Source of the DNA: Acidimicrobiales bacterium
Lineage (GTDB): Bacteria > Actinomycetota > Acidimicrobiia > Acidimicrobiales > JAKAVM01
Assembly (NCBI GenBank): GCA_027451785.1
Contig: DAIDIS010000231.1
Coordinates: forward strand, 1-6,995
Length of the DNA stretch: 6,995 nucleotides
Reading direction: 5' to 3'
Below are positions 1 to 6,515 of the stretch, in pieces. The position numbers and the translations under genes are program-made. Position 1 is the first letter of the stretch. Every line of letters starts with the position of its first letter. The notes below the pieces were generated by a model. That model did no database searches. It saw only the letters and a list, made by a program, of their open reading frames with translations, and had not been told where the DNA came from.

Positions 1-1
1 G

Positions 2-76
2 CGCGAAGGCATCCACCTGATCTCATATCGGGAGCTTCGCGACGTGTCCAGAAAGAACGGTAACCGTCCCGAATGA
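2..76 (+). CDS. 3' end of an unidentified upstream gene (partial)
   Basis: An open frame enters from the left edge and runs for 24 codons to a TGA at 74-76. The visible tail is basic and hydrophilic (about ISYRELRDVSRKNGNRPE) and I do not recognise a family from it. It is treated as a real gene end because its stop overlaps the mca start as ATGA (73-76), the usual arrangement for translationally coupled genes, and the frame is open from the edge. That argument is weak for such a short stretch; it could be chance readthrough. Confidence 0.5.
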   Translation, partial: REGIHLISYRELRDVSRKNGNRPE

Positions 77-996
77 GAACCGAGAGCCATGAAAGAGAGG
101 GCGAAAAGGCTCTCTGCCTCATGACAATCCACGCCCATCCAGACGACGAGGCTTCAAAAGGCGCACCAACCGTGGCCCGGTATCACGATCAAGGTGCAAA
201 GACTGTGCTCGTGTGCTGTACGGGCGGCGAAGCGGGCTCGATCCTCAACCCGGCTATGGACTCCGACGAGAACCGTAAACGTCTTTCCGAAATCAGGATG
301 GGCGAATTGGAACAATCGAGGCGGATTATCGGGTACGACGCCGTCGAGCTTCTCGGCTATCGCGACTCGGGAATGAAGGGCGCGGAGGAAAACAATGATC
401 CCAGGAGCTTCGCCCGGGCGGATGGCGGAGAGGCCATGGAGAAGCTTTTTGCCCTATTTGACCGTTATAGGCCGCAGGTGGTCATAGCCTATGACGACGA
501 GTCGGATTGGTATCCCCATCCGGATCACCAAAGAGTCCATGAGCTGACTACGAAGGCTTTCCGCCGAGCAGCAGAGCTTGGCAAGGTATTTGCGCCGAAG
601 AAGCTCTACTACTCCGTATTCAGTCGGGGCAGGATCGAGGCATCTCATCAGGCCTTCCTGGACCGAGGGCTCAAGTCCCCTTTCGATGAGCGGTTCCTCA
701 ACAGGAGGGCTCGCGATGGAGACATAACGACAAGGATTCCGGTGAACGGGTACGGACAAGTACGGCTGGACGCCCTTCGAGCACACCGAACTCAGATCGA
801 TCCAGAATCACCTTTCTGGTTCGGATTGGGTGACGAAGTGGCTTCCGAGTTATACCCGTTCGACGAGTACATCCTTGCCGCAGTTAACGAGAATGGCGCT
901 GTGCACTCATGGCCGTTTAGGGGCCCCGGCCCGTTGAAATCGCAGCTTGTGCCACAGCAACTTCCTGAAGCCGACCTGTTTTCCGGAATAGGTTGA
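73..996 (+). CDS. mca: Mycothiol S-conjugate amidase (Mca), PIG-L/LmbE family
   Basis: Zinc amidase of the LmbE/PIG-L fold, expected in the cytoplasm. The family cleaves mycothiol S-conjugates of toxins or antibiotics to a mercapturic acid plus GlcN-Ins, which is recycled to mycothiol. The AHPDDE motif (H22, D24, D25) gives two zinc ligands (H22, D25) and the catalytic Asp. The third ligand is H152 in YPHPDH. Lys29 in ASKG follows the motif; a Lys here is typical of Mca, whereas the deacetylase MshB has a different residue, so Mca is preferred. TGGEAGSILNPAMD and the C-terminal HRTQIDPESPFWFGL also match Mca. The 307 residues are about 15 longer at the N-terminus than usual. The ATG at 73 is kept because the only later Met (position 121) would cut into the first beta strand; no strong ribosome binding site is visible, and coupling to the upstream gene through ATGA is likely. 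Confidence 0.9.
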   Translation: MRTESHEREGEKALCLMTIHAHPDDEASKGAPTVARYHDQGAKTVLVCCTGGEAGSILNPAMDSDENRKRLSEIRMGELEQSRRIIGYDAVELLGYRDSGMKGAEENNDPRSFARADGGEAMEKLFALFDRYRPQVVIAYDDESDWYPHPDHQRVHELTTKAFRRAAELGKVFAPKKLYYSVFSRGRIEASHQAFLDRGLKSPFDERFLNRRARDGDITTRIPVNGYGQVRLDALRAHRTQIDPESPFWFGLGDEVASELYPFDEYILAAVNENGAVHSWPFRGPGPLKSQLVPQQLPEADLFSGIG

Positions 997-1052
997 AATC
1001 CCGCGACTTTCTGCGCTTGTCCGTAGCTAAGATCATGGCTGGCGAACAGATT

Positions 1053-1060
1053 GGAAGGAG
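1053..1060 (+). promoter_or_regulatory. Strong ribosome binding site deciding the SCP2 gene start
   Basis: GGAAGGAG lies 11 bases upstream of the ATG at 1072. It overlaps a possible TTG start at 1051 in the same frame, which would have no ribosome binding site of its own. This favours 1072 as the real start. Confidence 0.75.
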
Positions 1061-1071
1061 CCGAAGATCAA

Positions 1072-1458
1072 ATGGCAAAGTGGCTTAGCGAAGAGTGGAT
1101 GGATCAACTCGTCACCATGTCGGCATCCCAGCCGGTACGCCCTGGCGTCAATGCCCGGATGCAATATGAGGTAGTAGGCGGCCCCGAGGGTGATTCCCAC
1201 TACTACTGGATCATCCAGGACGGCGTTCTAAAGGAAGCAAAGACAGGGAAGTTGGACGATGCCGAGATGACGCTGTCGCAGTCCTACGAGGATGCCCTAA
1301 GGATCACCAAGGGCGAGATGGATGCAAACACTGCGTTCATGCAAGGACGTATTAAGGTGACTGGCGACATGGGAAAACTGATGTCCCTGCTCCCATTGAC
1401 CAACTCGCCGGAGTATAAGCAGCTCCAAGACGAGGTCTTGGCTGCAACGGATTTCTAG
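1072..1458 (+). CDS. SCP2 sterol-binding domain protein
   Basis: Small (128 residues) single-domain protein of the sterol carrier protein 2 (SCP2/SCPx) family, which forms a hydrophobic pocket for fatty acyl-CoA, sterols or other lipids. Recognition rests on the C-terminal half: an acidic segment (KLDDAEMTLSQSYEDALRI), then KGEMDANTAFMQGRIKVTGDMGKLMSLLPL, which is the family's typical 'aFmqGkikv.GDmgklm' block. The first half contains the expected beta-sheet residues (ARMQYEVVGG, HYYWIIQDG). There is no signal peptide or membrane segment, so it is probably cytoplasmic. The gene follows mca after 75 bases on the same strand and may share its transcript, though the function of SCP2 proteins in bacteria is poorly defined and the actual ligand cannot be read from the sequence. 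The start at 1072 is chosen from the ribosome binding site at 1053-1060; a 135-residue version from TTG at 1051 is less likely. Confidence 0.8.
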   Translation: MAKWLSEEWMDQLVTMSASQPVRPGVNARMQYEVVGGPEGDSHYYWIIQDGVLKEAKTGKLDDAEMTLSQSYEDALRITKGEMDANTAFMQGRIKVTGDMGKLMSLLPLTNSPEYKQLQDEVLAATDF

Positions 1459-1477
1459 GAGGAGTTCTAAACGGCTT

Positions 1478-1504
1478 GGGGTTCGAGCACGGCGCTTGAG
1501 CCCC
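1478..1504. terminator. Hairpin between convergent genes, possible bidirectional terminator
   Basis: Bases 1478-1488 (GGGGTTCGAGC) pair with 1494-1504 (GCTTGAGCCCC) in an 11-bp stem with two G-T pairs and a 5-base loop. With a one-base bulge at 1505, three more pairs form (1475-1477 with 1506-1508). It sits where scp2 (+) and amt (-) meet and overlaps the amt stop codon (1504-1506). Neither side has a long T run, so it is not a textbook intrinsic terminator, but location and stem strength support a role in ending both transcripts. Confidence 0.5.
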
Positions 1505-2745
1505 TAAGTTTCAGTCGAATACGCCCTTTCAGCATGCTCTGCGGTATCGAGTCCTTCAAACTCAGCCGCAGGAGCAACCCTCATCCCAACCGTCCTGTGG
1601 ACAGCCTGGGCGATCAGCCACGATATCCCGAAGGCCCACGCTGCAGACGCCAAAGTAGCAAGAAGCTGTAACCCAAGCAGGTGGAATCCTCCGCCCGAGA
1701 AGAGTCCGTTCGCGCCGGCTGCATTAACGGACTTCGCTGCAAACAGCCCCAACAAGACCATCCCGACGACCCCACCGATCCCGTGAACCCCGAAGACGTC
1801 GAGGGAGTCGTCATACTTCCACCTGAACTTGACCCGCACCGCAAGAACGCATGCCACCCCCGCTGCAAGTCCGATTACGATCGCCGGCATTACGCCTACG
1901 AATCCGGCGCAGGGAGTGATGGACACCATTCCGGCTACAGCTCCAGATGACGCCCCCAGTGTCGTATAGGTCCCTTCCGTGAAGCGCTCCACCAGGATCC
2001 ATCCGAGTAGTCCCGCACACGCTGCCAGCTGCGTATTGAGGAGGGCAATCGCTGCAACGTGACCAGCAGATAGAGCGGAGCCCGCGTTGAAGCCGAACCA
2101 GCCGAACCAAAGGATTCCGACGCCAACGAAAGTCAGTGGGATCGAATGCGGAAGCATCGGAGACTTGGGCCACCCTGATCTACGCCCAATGACCGCTACG
2201 ACCGCAAGAGTCGAGAACCCCGAGTTGATCTCGACAACAGTTCCGCCAGCGAAGTCCAATACCCCCCGATGCGCAAGCCATCCGCCGGGAGAGAACGCCC
2301 AGTGAGCCAAGGGTGCATAAACCATCAGCAGCCAAATCACCACGAATAATGCGAATCCCTGGAACTTGAGGCGATCCGCCGTACCTCCGGTTATCAATGC
2401 AGCAGTTATAACGGCGAACATCATCTGGAAAGTCACGAACGCCAAAGGCGGGATGTGAAGGCCCTTGAATCCTGGGATTCCCGCGTTTATGTGAGACAGG
2501 CCTGAAAGCCTTAGATCTCCAATAATCCCACCTCCCGCGTCGTGACCGAAGGAAAGCGCAAACCCGACAAGTACCCACAGAATGCTAACGACTCCGATGC
2601 ACATTGCGATCTGGACCATGATGGCCAGGACGTTTTTGGACCTGACCATCCCCCCGTAAAAAAGGGCAAGGCCTGGAGTCATGAAAAGAACCAGGGCGGC
2701 AGAAACCAGAACCCACGCAGTATCGCCAGCGTTAATATGAGGCAC
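1504..2745 (-). CDS. amt: Ammonium transporter, Amt/Mep/Rh family, with Glu at the first twin-His position
   Basis: Integral membrane ammonium channel/transporter, normally a trimer of 11-helix subunits; 413 residues is the usual size. Visible signatures: INAGDTAWVLVSAALVL and FMTPGLALFYGGMVRSKN in helix 1, FQMMFAVITAALITG (F110 matching the outer gate Phe107 of E. coli AmtB), DFAGGTVV with the conserved Asp164, WFGWFGFNAGSAL (F219 and S223 matching F215 and S219), GASSGAVAGMVSITP, and DVFGVHGIGG. H321 is the second pore His. The first pore His (E. coli H168) is replaced by Glu172 (codon GAG), and Phe151 appears to sit at the Trp148 position. The C-terminal tail (GLDTAEHAERAY) is the conserved cytoplasmic tail that contacts PII proteins, yet no glnK is adjacent. 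The start is GTG at 2745: an in-frame TGA lies only two codons upstream and the next Met is residue 22, inside helix 1. There is no Gram-negative-style signal peptide. Confidence 0.96.
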   Translation of the reverse strand: MPHINAGDTAWVLVSAALVLFMTPGLALFYGGMVRSKNVLAIMVQIAMCIGVVSILWVLVGFALSFGHDAGGGIIGDLRLSGLSHINAGIPGFKGLHIPPLAFVTFQMMFAVITAALITGGTADRLKFQGFALFVVIWLLMVYAPLAHWAFSPGGWLAHRGVLDFAGGTVVEINSGFSTLAVVAVIGRRSGWPKSPMLPHSIPLTFVGVGILWFGWFGFNAGSALSAGHVAAIALLNTQLAACAGLLGWILVERFTEGTYTTLGASSGAVAGMVSITPCAGFVGVMPAIVIGLAAGVACVLAVRVKFRWKYDDSLDVFGVHGIGGVVGMVLLGLFAAKSVNAAGANGLFSGGGFHLLGLQLLATLASAAWAFGISWLIAQAVHRTVGMRVAPAAEFEGLDTAEHAERAYSTET

Positions 2746-2750
2746 GGGCG

Positions 2751-2757
2751 GTCAGAA
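2751..2757 (-). promoter_or_regulatory. Possible -10 element for a leaderless amt transcript
   Basis: On the - strand TATTCT (matching TANNNT) ends 8 bases before the amt GTG start, and there is no Shine-Dalgarno sequence in the 81-base gap near the start. That spacing would place the transcription start on or next to the GTG. No convincing -35 hexamer is seen 17 bases upstream. This is an inference from a short match. Confidence 0.25.
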
Positions 2758-2826
2758 TAGCCGCAACGCACTCCATTCCGCTTGGTCGCTCGCAAAGACA
2801 AGGGAAAAGCGCTGGCAGAGAACCGC

Positions 2827-3843
2827 TCAGTCGCCTTTCCAGGGACTCCAGCTGGGGGGGTTCTTCTCAAGAAAGCCAAGAAGGATCTCCCGGTACTCTT
2901 GGCAACCGATCGAAGTCGGGGCTAGTCCGCTGTTGCGCCCTTCGGGCATTGCGATTTCTGATGTCAGGGGCGCAAGCACTGGGATGATTGCTCTCACGCC
3001 CCCGAACCGCCAAGAGGCACCCGATTGCTCAAGCTCATTCAACCGCATTGCCAAGCCCGACAAGTCAACCCGAGGCCTCACACTCCTGGAGACCAGGAGC
3101 ACCCATGACTCATACCTATAGAAAGTCCTAATTGCCGGCCCTTCGAAGAATGTCATGAGCGAGGCATGAGACCGCTCGAAGACCGCCGCACGCGATATCG
3201 GCATTCCTTCGGGTGCAGTGACGAAGGCGAGGTCCAATTGAGGGACCTCCTCCAGAACCACCGATCCGGATTCCAGATCTTCCTTTGTCATCCGGTATTC
3301 GTCGATTTCGCTCGACCAGAAGCTTTCGTAGGCCCGTAAGTCACCGAGTACCTCGTCAAACCTTCGGAGAGCCGAAGAGTAGACCGCCCCACATAGCTCG
3401 GAGTAGTCGCTCACCCCCGTCGCACGAAGCCGCTCCTCCTCCTGTTGGCCCAGCTTCTCGAACACGATCGCCGCCTGGTAGGAGCCCAATTGCTCGAAGG
3501 TTCGGAAATCGCCCGCGGAAGCGATGTCAGTGAGCTTTCCCCGCTCCAGCGAAGACGGGTCAGGATGCGTGAGGATATAGAGGGAAACAAGCCCATCAAC
3601 ATCAAAATGGTCGTTGGTCACAATCTTGGCCCTGGGGTAGCCGGCCGTGTGTGACCCAAGGGGTCCTCCCGCCAGCACGTCCAGGTAAGCGAAAGCGATT
3701 GCGGCGCTGGTATCCCTCAAGAGCTCCTGAGGCGTACCGGACTTGGGCCAGTGAGAGAGTGCGATTACGGTGCGCGGTCCCGGTGCTCCGTCAACCACGA
3801 TGTTGCTGTAGCTCTGCGCCTCCTCGAAAGGCAGGAACTTCAT
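2827..3843 (-). CDS. Uncharacterised protein with DHH-like NDHFDVDG motif (possibly DUF6687)
   Basis: A 338-residue soluble protein without signal peptide or membrane segment. I do not know its function. The N-terminus (MKFLPFEEAQSYSNIVVDG, then ALSHWPKSGTPQEL) and the motif TNDHFDVDGLVS (D78, H79, D81, D83) resemble, from memory, a family listed as DUF6687; that name is tentative. The Asp/His cluster recalls metal-binding motifs of DHH phosphoesterases (DHxDxDG), so a metal-dependent hydrolase is imaginable but unproven. Further conspicuous stretches are the acidic central helices (residues about 130-195) and SWRFGGVRAIIPVLAP (278-293). The ATG at 3843 gives the N-terminus that looks family-like (MKFLPFEE) and has GAGGGG directly before it, which is too close for a normal ribosome binding site. 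An ATG at 3870 adds nine residues (MLRSRRDEG) and is a real alternative, with AAAGGTGG 12 bases upstream. The gene follows the acyl-CoA dehydrogenase closely (29 or 56 bases) and is probably cotranscribed. Confidence 0.75.
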   Translation of the reverse strand: MKFLPFEEAQSYSNIVVDGAPGPRTVIALSHWPKSGTPQELLRDTSAAIAFAYLDVLAGGPLGSHTAGYPRAKIVTNDHFDVDGLVSLYILTHPDPSSLERGKLTDIASAGDFRTFEQLGSYQAAIVFEKLGQQEEERLRATGVSDYSELCGAVYSSALRRFDEVLGDLRAYESFWSSEIDEYRMTKEDLESGSVVLEEVPQLDLAFVTAPEGMPISRAAVFERSHASLMTFFEGPAIRTFYRYESWVLLVSRSVRPRVDLSGLAMRLNELEQSGASWRFGGVRAIIPVLAPLTSEIAMPEGRNSGLAPTSIGCQEYREILLGFLEKNPPSWSPWKGD

Positions 3844-3899
3844 CCCCTCGTCGCGGCGGCTTCTCAACATCCCTTCACCAAGCCACCTTTACCCTTTCG

Positions 3900-5201
3900 T
3901 TAGTTATTCGCACTCAATGTGTCCAACATCGAAGCGAACTTGGCTCTCGCTGCCTCGCGCCTTGATGGAATGTGCTCACTCGGCACTTCAACCGCTTTAT
4001 AGGCCTTCAGGACAGATCGGGCAACAGTCATCTTGTGCACCTCGTCCGGACCGTCATAAATTCTCGCCGCCCGGGCAGCCCGATACATGAGTTCCAAAGG
4101 AAGATCAGTGGAAAATCCCAGCGATCCGTGGACCTGAAGCGCCCTGTCAATCACGTTGTAGAGAACAGTGGCACCGTGATATTTGATCATCGCAATCTCG
4201 ACTCTCGCAGCCGAAGATCCCTCTTGGTCTATCTTCCAAGCTGCGTACAAAGTGAGCAGTCTCGCCGCCGTCATCTCTGCCATCGACTCCGAAATCCAGT
4301 TTTGAACCGTCTGCTTCTCAGCCAAAGTGGAACCGTGGGCGTATCTGGACACTGCTCGCTCACACATCATGTCAAATGCACGCCTGGACTGGCCCAACCA
4401 CCTCATGCAGTGATGAATTCGGCCCGGTCCCAGCCGCATTTGGGCCAGGAGGAAGCCCTGCCCTTCATTCCCGATCATGTTCTCGGCGGGGACCCTGACA
4501 TCGTTATAGAGGATCTCGGTGTGCCCTCCAAAAACGCCAAAATGCTCTTCCGGGTGCTCCATGGTCGGAACATCCCTGATGATCTCAACCCCCGGGGTGT
4601 CCACAGGCACGATAAACATTGACGACCCCTGGTATGGATGCACGTCTGGATTGGTAACGACCATGACCACCAGAAAATCGGCAATCGAGCCATTCGTAGT
4701 GAACCACTTGTGGCCATTAATTACCCACTCGCCCCCATCCTTGACCGCCCGGGTCGAAAGAAGCTTCGGATCGGAGCCCGCCGTGTTTGGCTCAGTCATC
4801 GAAAATGCGCTCCGAAGCTTCCCAGCCAGAAGCGGCTCCAACCACTTTTCCCTATGATCGTGCTTTCCCGACAGCTCCATGCCCACAGCGATAATTTCCG
4901 CGTTGCCCGAGTCGGGGGCGTTGTTTCCGAAGACGAAGGGCGCCAGGTACGACTGTCCGAGAATTTCGTTCATCAAGCCGAGCTTTACCTGACCGAAACC
5001 CCCACCGCCCAGCTCAGGCGGGAGGTGCGAAGCCCACAATCCCTGTTCCTTTACCTTCTCTTGAAGCGGCTTCATCAGGCTCAAGAGCGACTCGAAACCC
5101 ACGTCAAGGACTTCCAGGGGGAAGACCTCTTCCTTCACGAACGTGGACATCCATTGAAGCTTTTCTTCGAACTCAGGCTCGGTTGCGAAATCCCATGACA
5201 T
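3900..5201 (-). CDS. Acyl-CoA dehydrogenase (ACAD10/11-like subgroup)
   Basis: FAD-dependent flavoenzyme that introduces the alpha,beta double bond in an acyl-CoA and passes electrons to electron-transfer flavoprotein; cytoplasmic, normally a tetramer or dimer. The 433 residues show an N-terminal helical domain (1-130), the flavin/substrate motif FSMTEPNTAGSD (133-144), the beta domain with INGHKWFTTNG (161-171), and a C-terminal helical domain ending in ALQVHGSLGFS (354-363) and RIYDGPDEVHK (380-390). The (A/Y)DGPDEVH ending is typical of the ACAD10/11-like subgroup; Asp383 lies where medium-chain enzymes carry the catalytic Glu of YEG. The substrate cannot be read from the sequence. The start (MSWDFATEPEF) is the first Met giving a normal N-terminus and lies 32 bases after the gdh stop; a clear ribosome binding site is lacking. 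The frame stays open much further upstream (to 5978), but that part lies over gdh and is not coding. Confidence 0.92.
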   Translation of the reverse strand: MSWDFATEPEFEEKLQWMSTFVKEEVFPLEVLDVGFESLLSLMKPLQEKVKEQGLWASHLPPELGGGGFGQVKLGLMNEILGQSYLAPFVFGNNAPDSGNAEIIAVGMELSGKHDHREKWLEPLLAGKLRSAFSMTEPNTAGSDPKLLSTRAVKDGGEWVINGHKWFTTNGSIADFLVVMVVTNPDVHPYQGSSMFIVPVDTPGVEIIRDVPTMEHPEEHFGVFGGHTEILYNDVRVPAENMIGNEGQGFLLAQMRLGPGRIHHCMRWLGQSRRAFDMMCERAVSRYAHGSTLAEKQTVQNWISESMAEMTAARLLTLYAAWKIDQEGSSAARVEIAMIKYHGATVLYNVIDRALQVHGSLGFSTDLPLELMYRAARAARIYDGPDEVHKMTVARSVLKAYKAVEVPSEHIPSRREAARAKFASMLDTLSANN

Positions 5202-5233
5202 GATGCGAGCGTACCCAATCGCAGGGGTAATCG

Positions 5234-6493
5234 CTAAGGGAAGACACCTCTGACAACTATGGCTTCGGCAACGCGCTCCAGCCCAATAGCGTAGGCAGCA
5301 AGCCTCATATGGACCTTGAGGAGGTCCGCCTTGGCCCAGACGGCCTCGAATCCCTCCTCCATGAACTTCCGTAGCCTTGCCGCCGTCATTTCCGGATCCC
5401 AGGCAAAACCCTGCTTGTCCTGCGCCCATTCGAAATAGGAGGAGGTCACCCCGCCGGTGTTTGCGAGTATGTCCGGGACTACCGGGATTCCCCTTTCGGC
5501 AAATACCTCGTCGGCCTCCGGAGTTGTCGGCCCGTTCGCGGCCTCCACTATGAATGACACCTGGACCTTGTGTGCGATCTCTGCGGTGATCGCGCCCGAC
5601 AGTGCCGCCGGAACCATCACCTCGGAAGGTACGTCCCAGATTGAATCCCTGGATATTGACTCCGCCCCCGCAAACCCAGCTACCGTCTTGTGCAAGCGCA
5701 CGTGGTCCGAAAGTTCCGAAACCTCCAAGCCGGAAGGATTGTATACGGCTCCCTCCACATCCGAGACCGCAACGACCCTCATTCCCGCGGAGGAGAGAAG
5801 GAAGGCAAGTGGACCTCCGACGTTTCCGAACCCTTGGATGACCGCCCTGGCCCCTACCAGGTCGATGCCCAGCTTGTCGGCTGCTGCCCTGATGCAGGTA
5901 ACAACACCCGACGATGTTGCGCCTGCGTGCCCCGTCATACCGCCCATGACTACGGGCTTTCCGGTTACGGAAGCCCATCCCGCCTCACCCGAGAGCATCC
6001 ACAAAGTGTCCGCAAACCAAGCCATGATCTGCTCGTTGGTATTCACGTCCGGCGCCGGGACGTCCCTCTCCGGGCCAACTAAAGGAGCAACTTCCGCCGC
6101 ATAACGCCTTGTCAACCTCTCAAGTTCGGACAACGAGAGCATCGAAGGGTCACATCTGACTCCTCCCTTCCCCCCGCCAAAAGGCAACCCGGCTACGGCG
6201 GTCTTAAACGTCATAGCGGCTGCAAGCGCATTCAGCTCCCGGAGGTCAAGATCAGGGTGAAAACGTATGCCGCCCTTAGCTGGACCTCTCGACGTATCGT
6301 GATGGACCCTCCATCCCGTAAAGACTTCGAGCCTGCCGTCGTCCATCCTGACCGGGACCGCAACCTCAAGAATCCTCCTGGGCACCCGGAGCTTCTTGTG
6401 CACATTGGGGTCCAGGCCGATCAGCGCCGCAGCTTCGTCGATCCTCTGAAGCATCGCCGACCACGCATCAAAACCGGCGCTATCGCTGCTCAT
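5234..6493 (-). CDS. gdhA: Glutamate dehydrogenase (Glu/Leu/Phe/Val dehydrogenase family)
   Basis: Catalyses glutamate + NAD(P)+ + water to 2-oxoglutarate + NH4+ + NAD(P)H, reversibly, in the cytoplasm (usually a hexamer). The 419 residues match the short ~420-residue class. The substrate domain has Lys73 (AKGGIRFHPD), Lys97 (MTFKTAV), the catalytic Lys109 (GGGKGGV) and Asp149 (PAPDVNT); the spacings 24, 12 and 40 equal those of K89, K113, K125 and D165 of Clostridium symbiosum GDH, from memory. The Rossmann domain has GFGNVGG (221-227) and Asp245 (VSDVEG), which leans to NAD(H), then EAANGPTTPEAD, ILANTGGVTSSYFEW. Glutamate rather than leucine/phenylalanine specificity is inferred from these blocks. 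The segment GGMTGHAGATSSGV (184-197) departs from the common GGSxGRxxATGxGV. ATG at 6493 is chosen because AGAGGGG ends 5 bases before it; a 23-residue longer version would overlap rnhB. Its stop is 32 bases before the acyl-CoA dehydrogenase gene. Confidence 0.92.
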   Translation of the reverse strand: MSSDSAGFDAWSAMLQRIDEAAALIGLDPNVHKKLRVPRRILEVAVPVRMDDGRLEVFTGWRVHHDTSRGPAKGGIRFHPDLDLRELNALAAAMTFKTAVAGLPFGGGKGGVRCDPSMLSLSELERLTRRYAAEVAPLVGPERDVPAPDVNTNEQIMAWFADTLWMLSGEAGWASVTGKPVVMGGMTGHAGATSSGVVTCIRAAADKLGIDLVGARAVIQGFGNVGGPLAFLLSSAGMRVVAVSDVEGAVYNPSGLEVSELSDHVRLHKTVAGFAGAESISRDSIWDVPSEVMVPAALSGAITAEIAHKVQVSFIVEAANGPTTPEADEVFAERGIPVVPDILANTGGVTSSYFEWAQDKQGFAWDPEMTAARLRKFMEEGFEAVWAKADLLKVHMRLAAYAIGLERVAEAIVVRGVFP

Positions 6494-6498
6494 TGCTT

Positions 6499-6506
6499 CC
6501 CCTCTC
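6499..6506 (-). promoter_or_regulatory. Ribosome binding site deciding the gdhA start
   Basis: On the - strand GAGAGGGG lies 5 bases before the ATG at 6493, in the 22-base gap after the rnhB stop. It supports this start over the longer in-frame reading from 6562, and it shows that rnhB and gdhA can be read from one message. Confidence 0.75.
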
Positions 6507-6515
6507 GTGTGCATA

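Noticed and set aside
997..1052. TAAGAT-like -10 box upstream of the SCP2 gene
   Set aside because: No matching -35 at proper distance and such hexamers arise by chance; not enough to call a promoter.
3972..4622. 216-residue + strand open frame antisense to the acyl-CoA dehydrogenase gene
   Set aside because: Fully antisense to a well-supported gene, with no recognisable motif and an Arg/Ser/His-rich composition typical of a shadow frame.
5212..5229. Small inverted repeat TACCC/GGGTA in the gdhA-acad gap
   Set aside because: Only a 5-bp stem with an 8-base loop and no T run; too weak to call a terminator or operator.
5202..5978. Open-frame extension of the acyl-CoA dehydrogenase by about 259 residues upstream
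   Set aside because: It lies over the gdhA gene in another frame, is rich in Gly/Arg/Cys without domain resemblance, and the enzyme's normal N-terminus begins at MSWDF (5201).
5457..6104. 215-residue + strand open frame antisense to gdhA
   Set aside because: Antisense to conserved gdhA codons; Pro/Ser/Thr/Ala-rich, low-complexity composition is expected for a codon-shadow frame.
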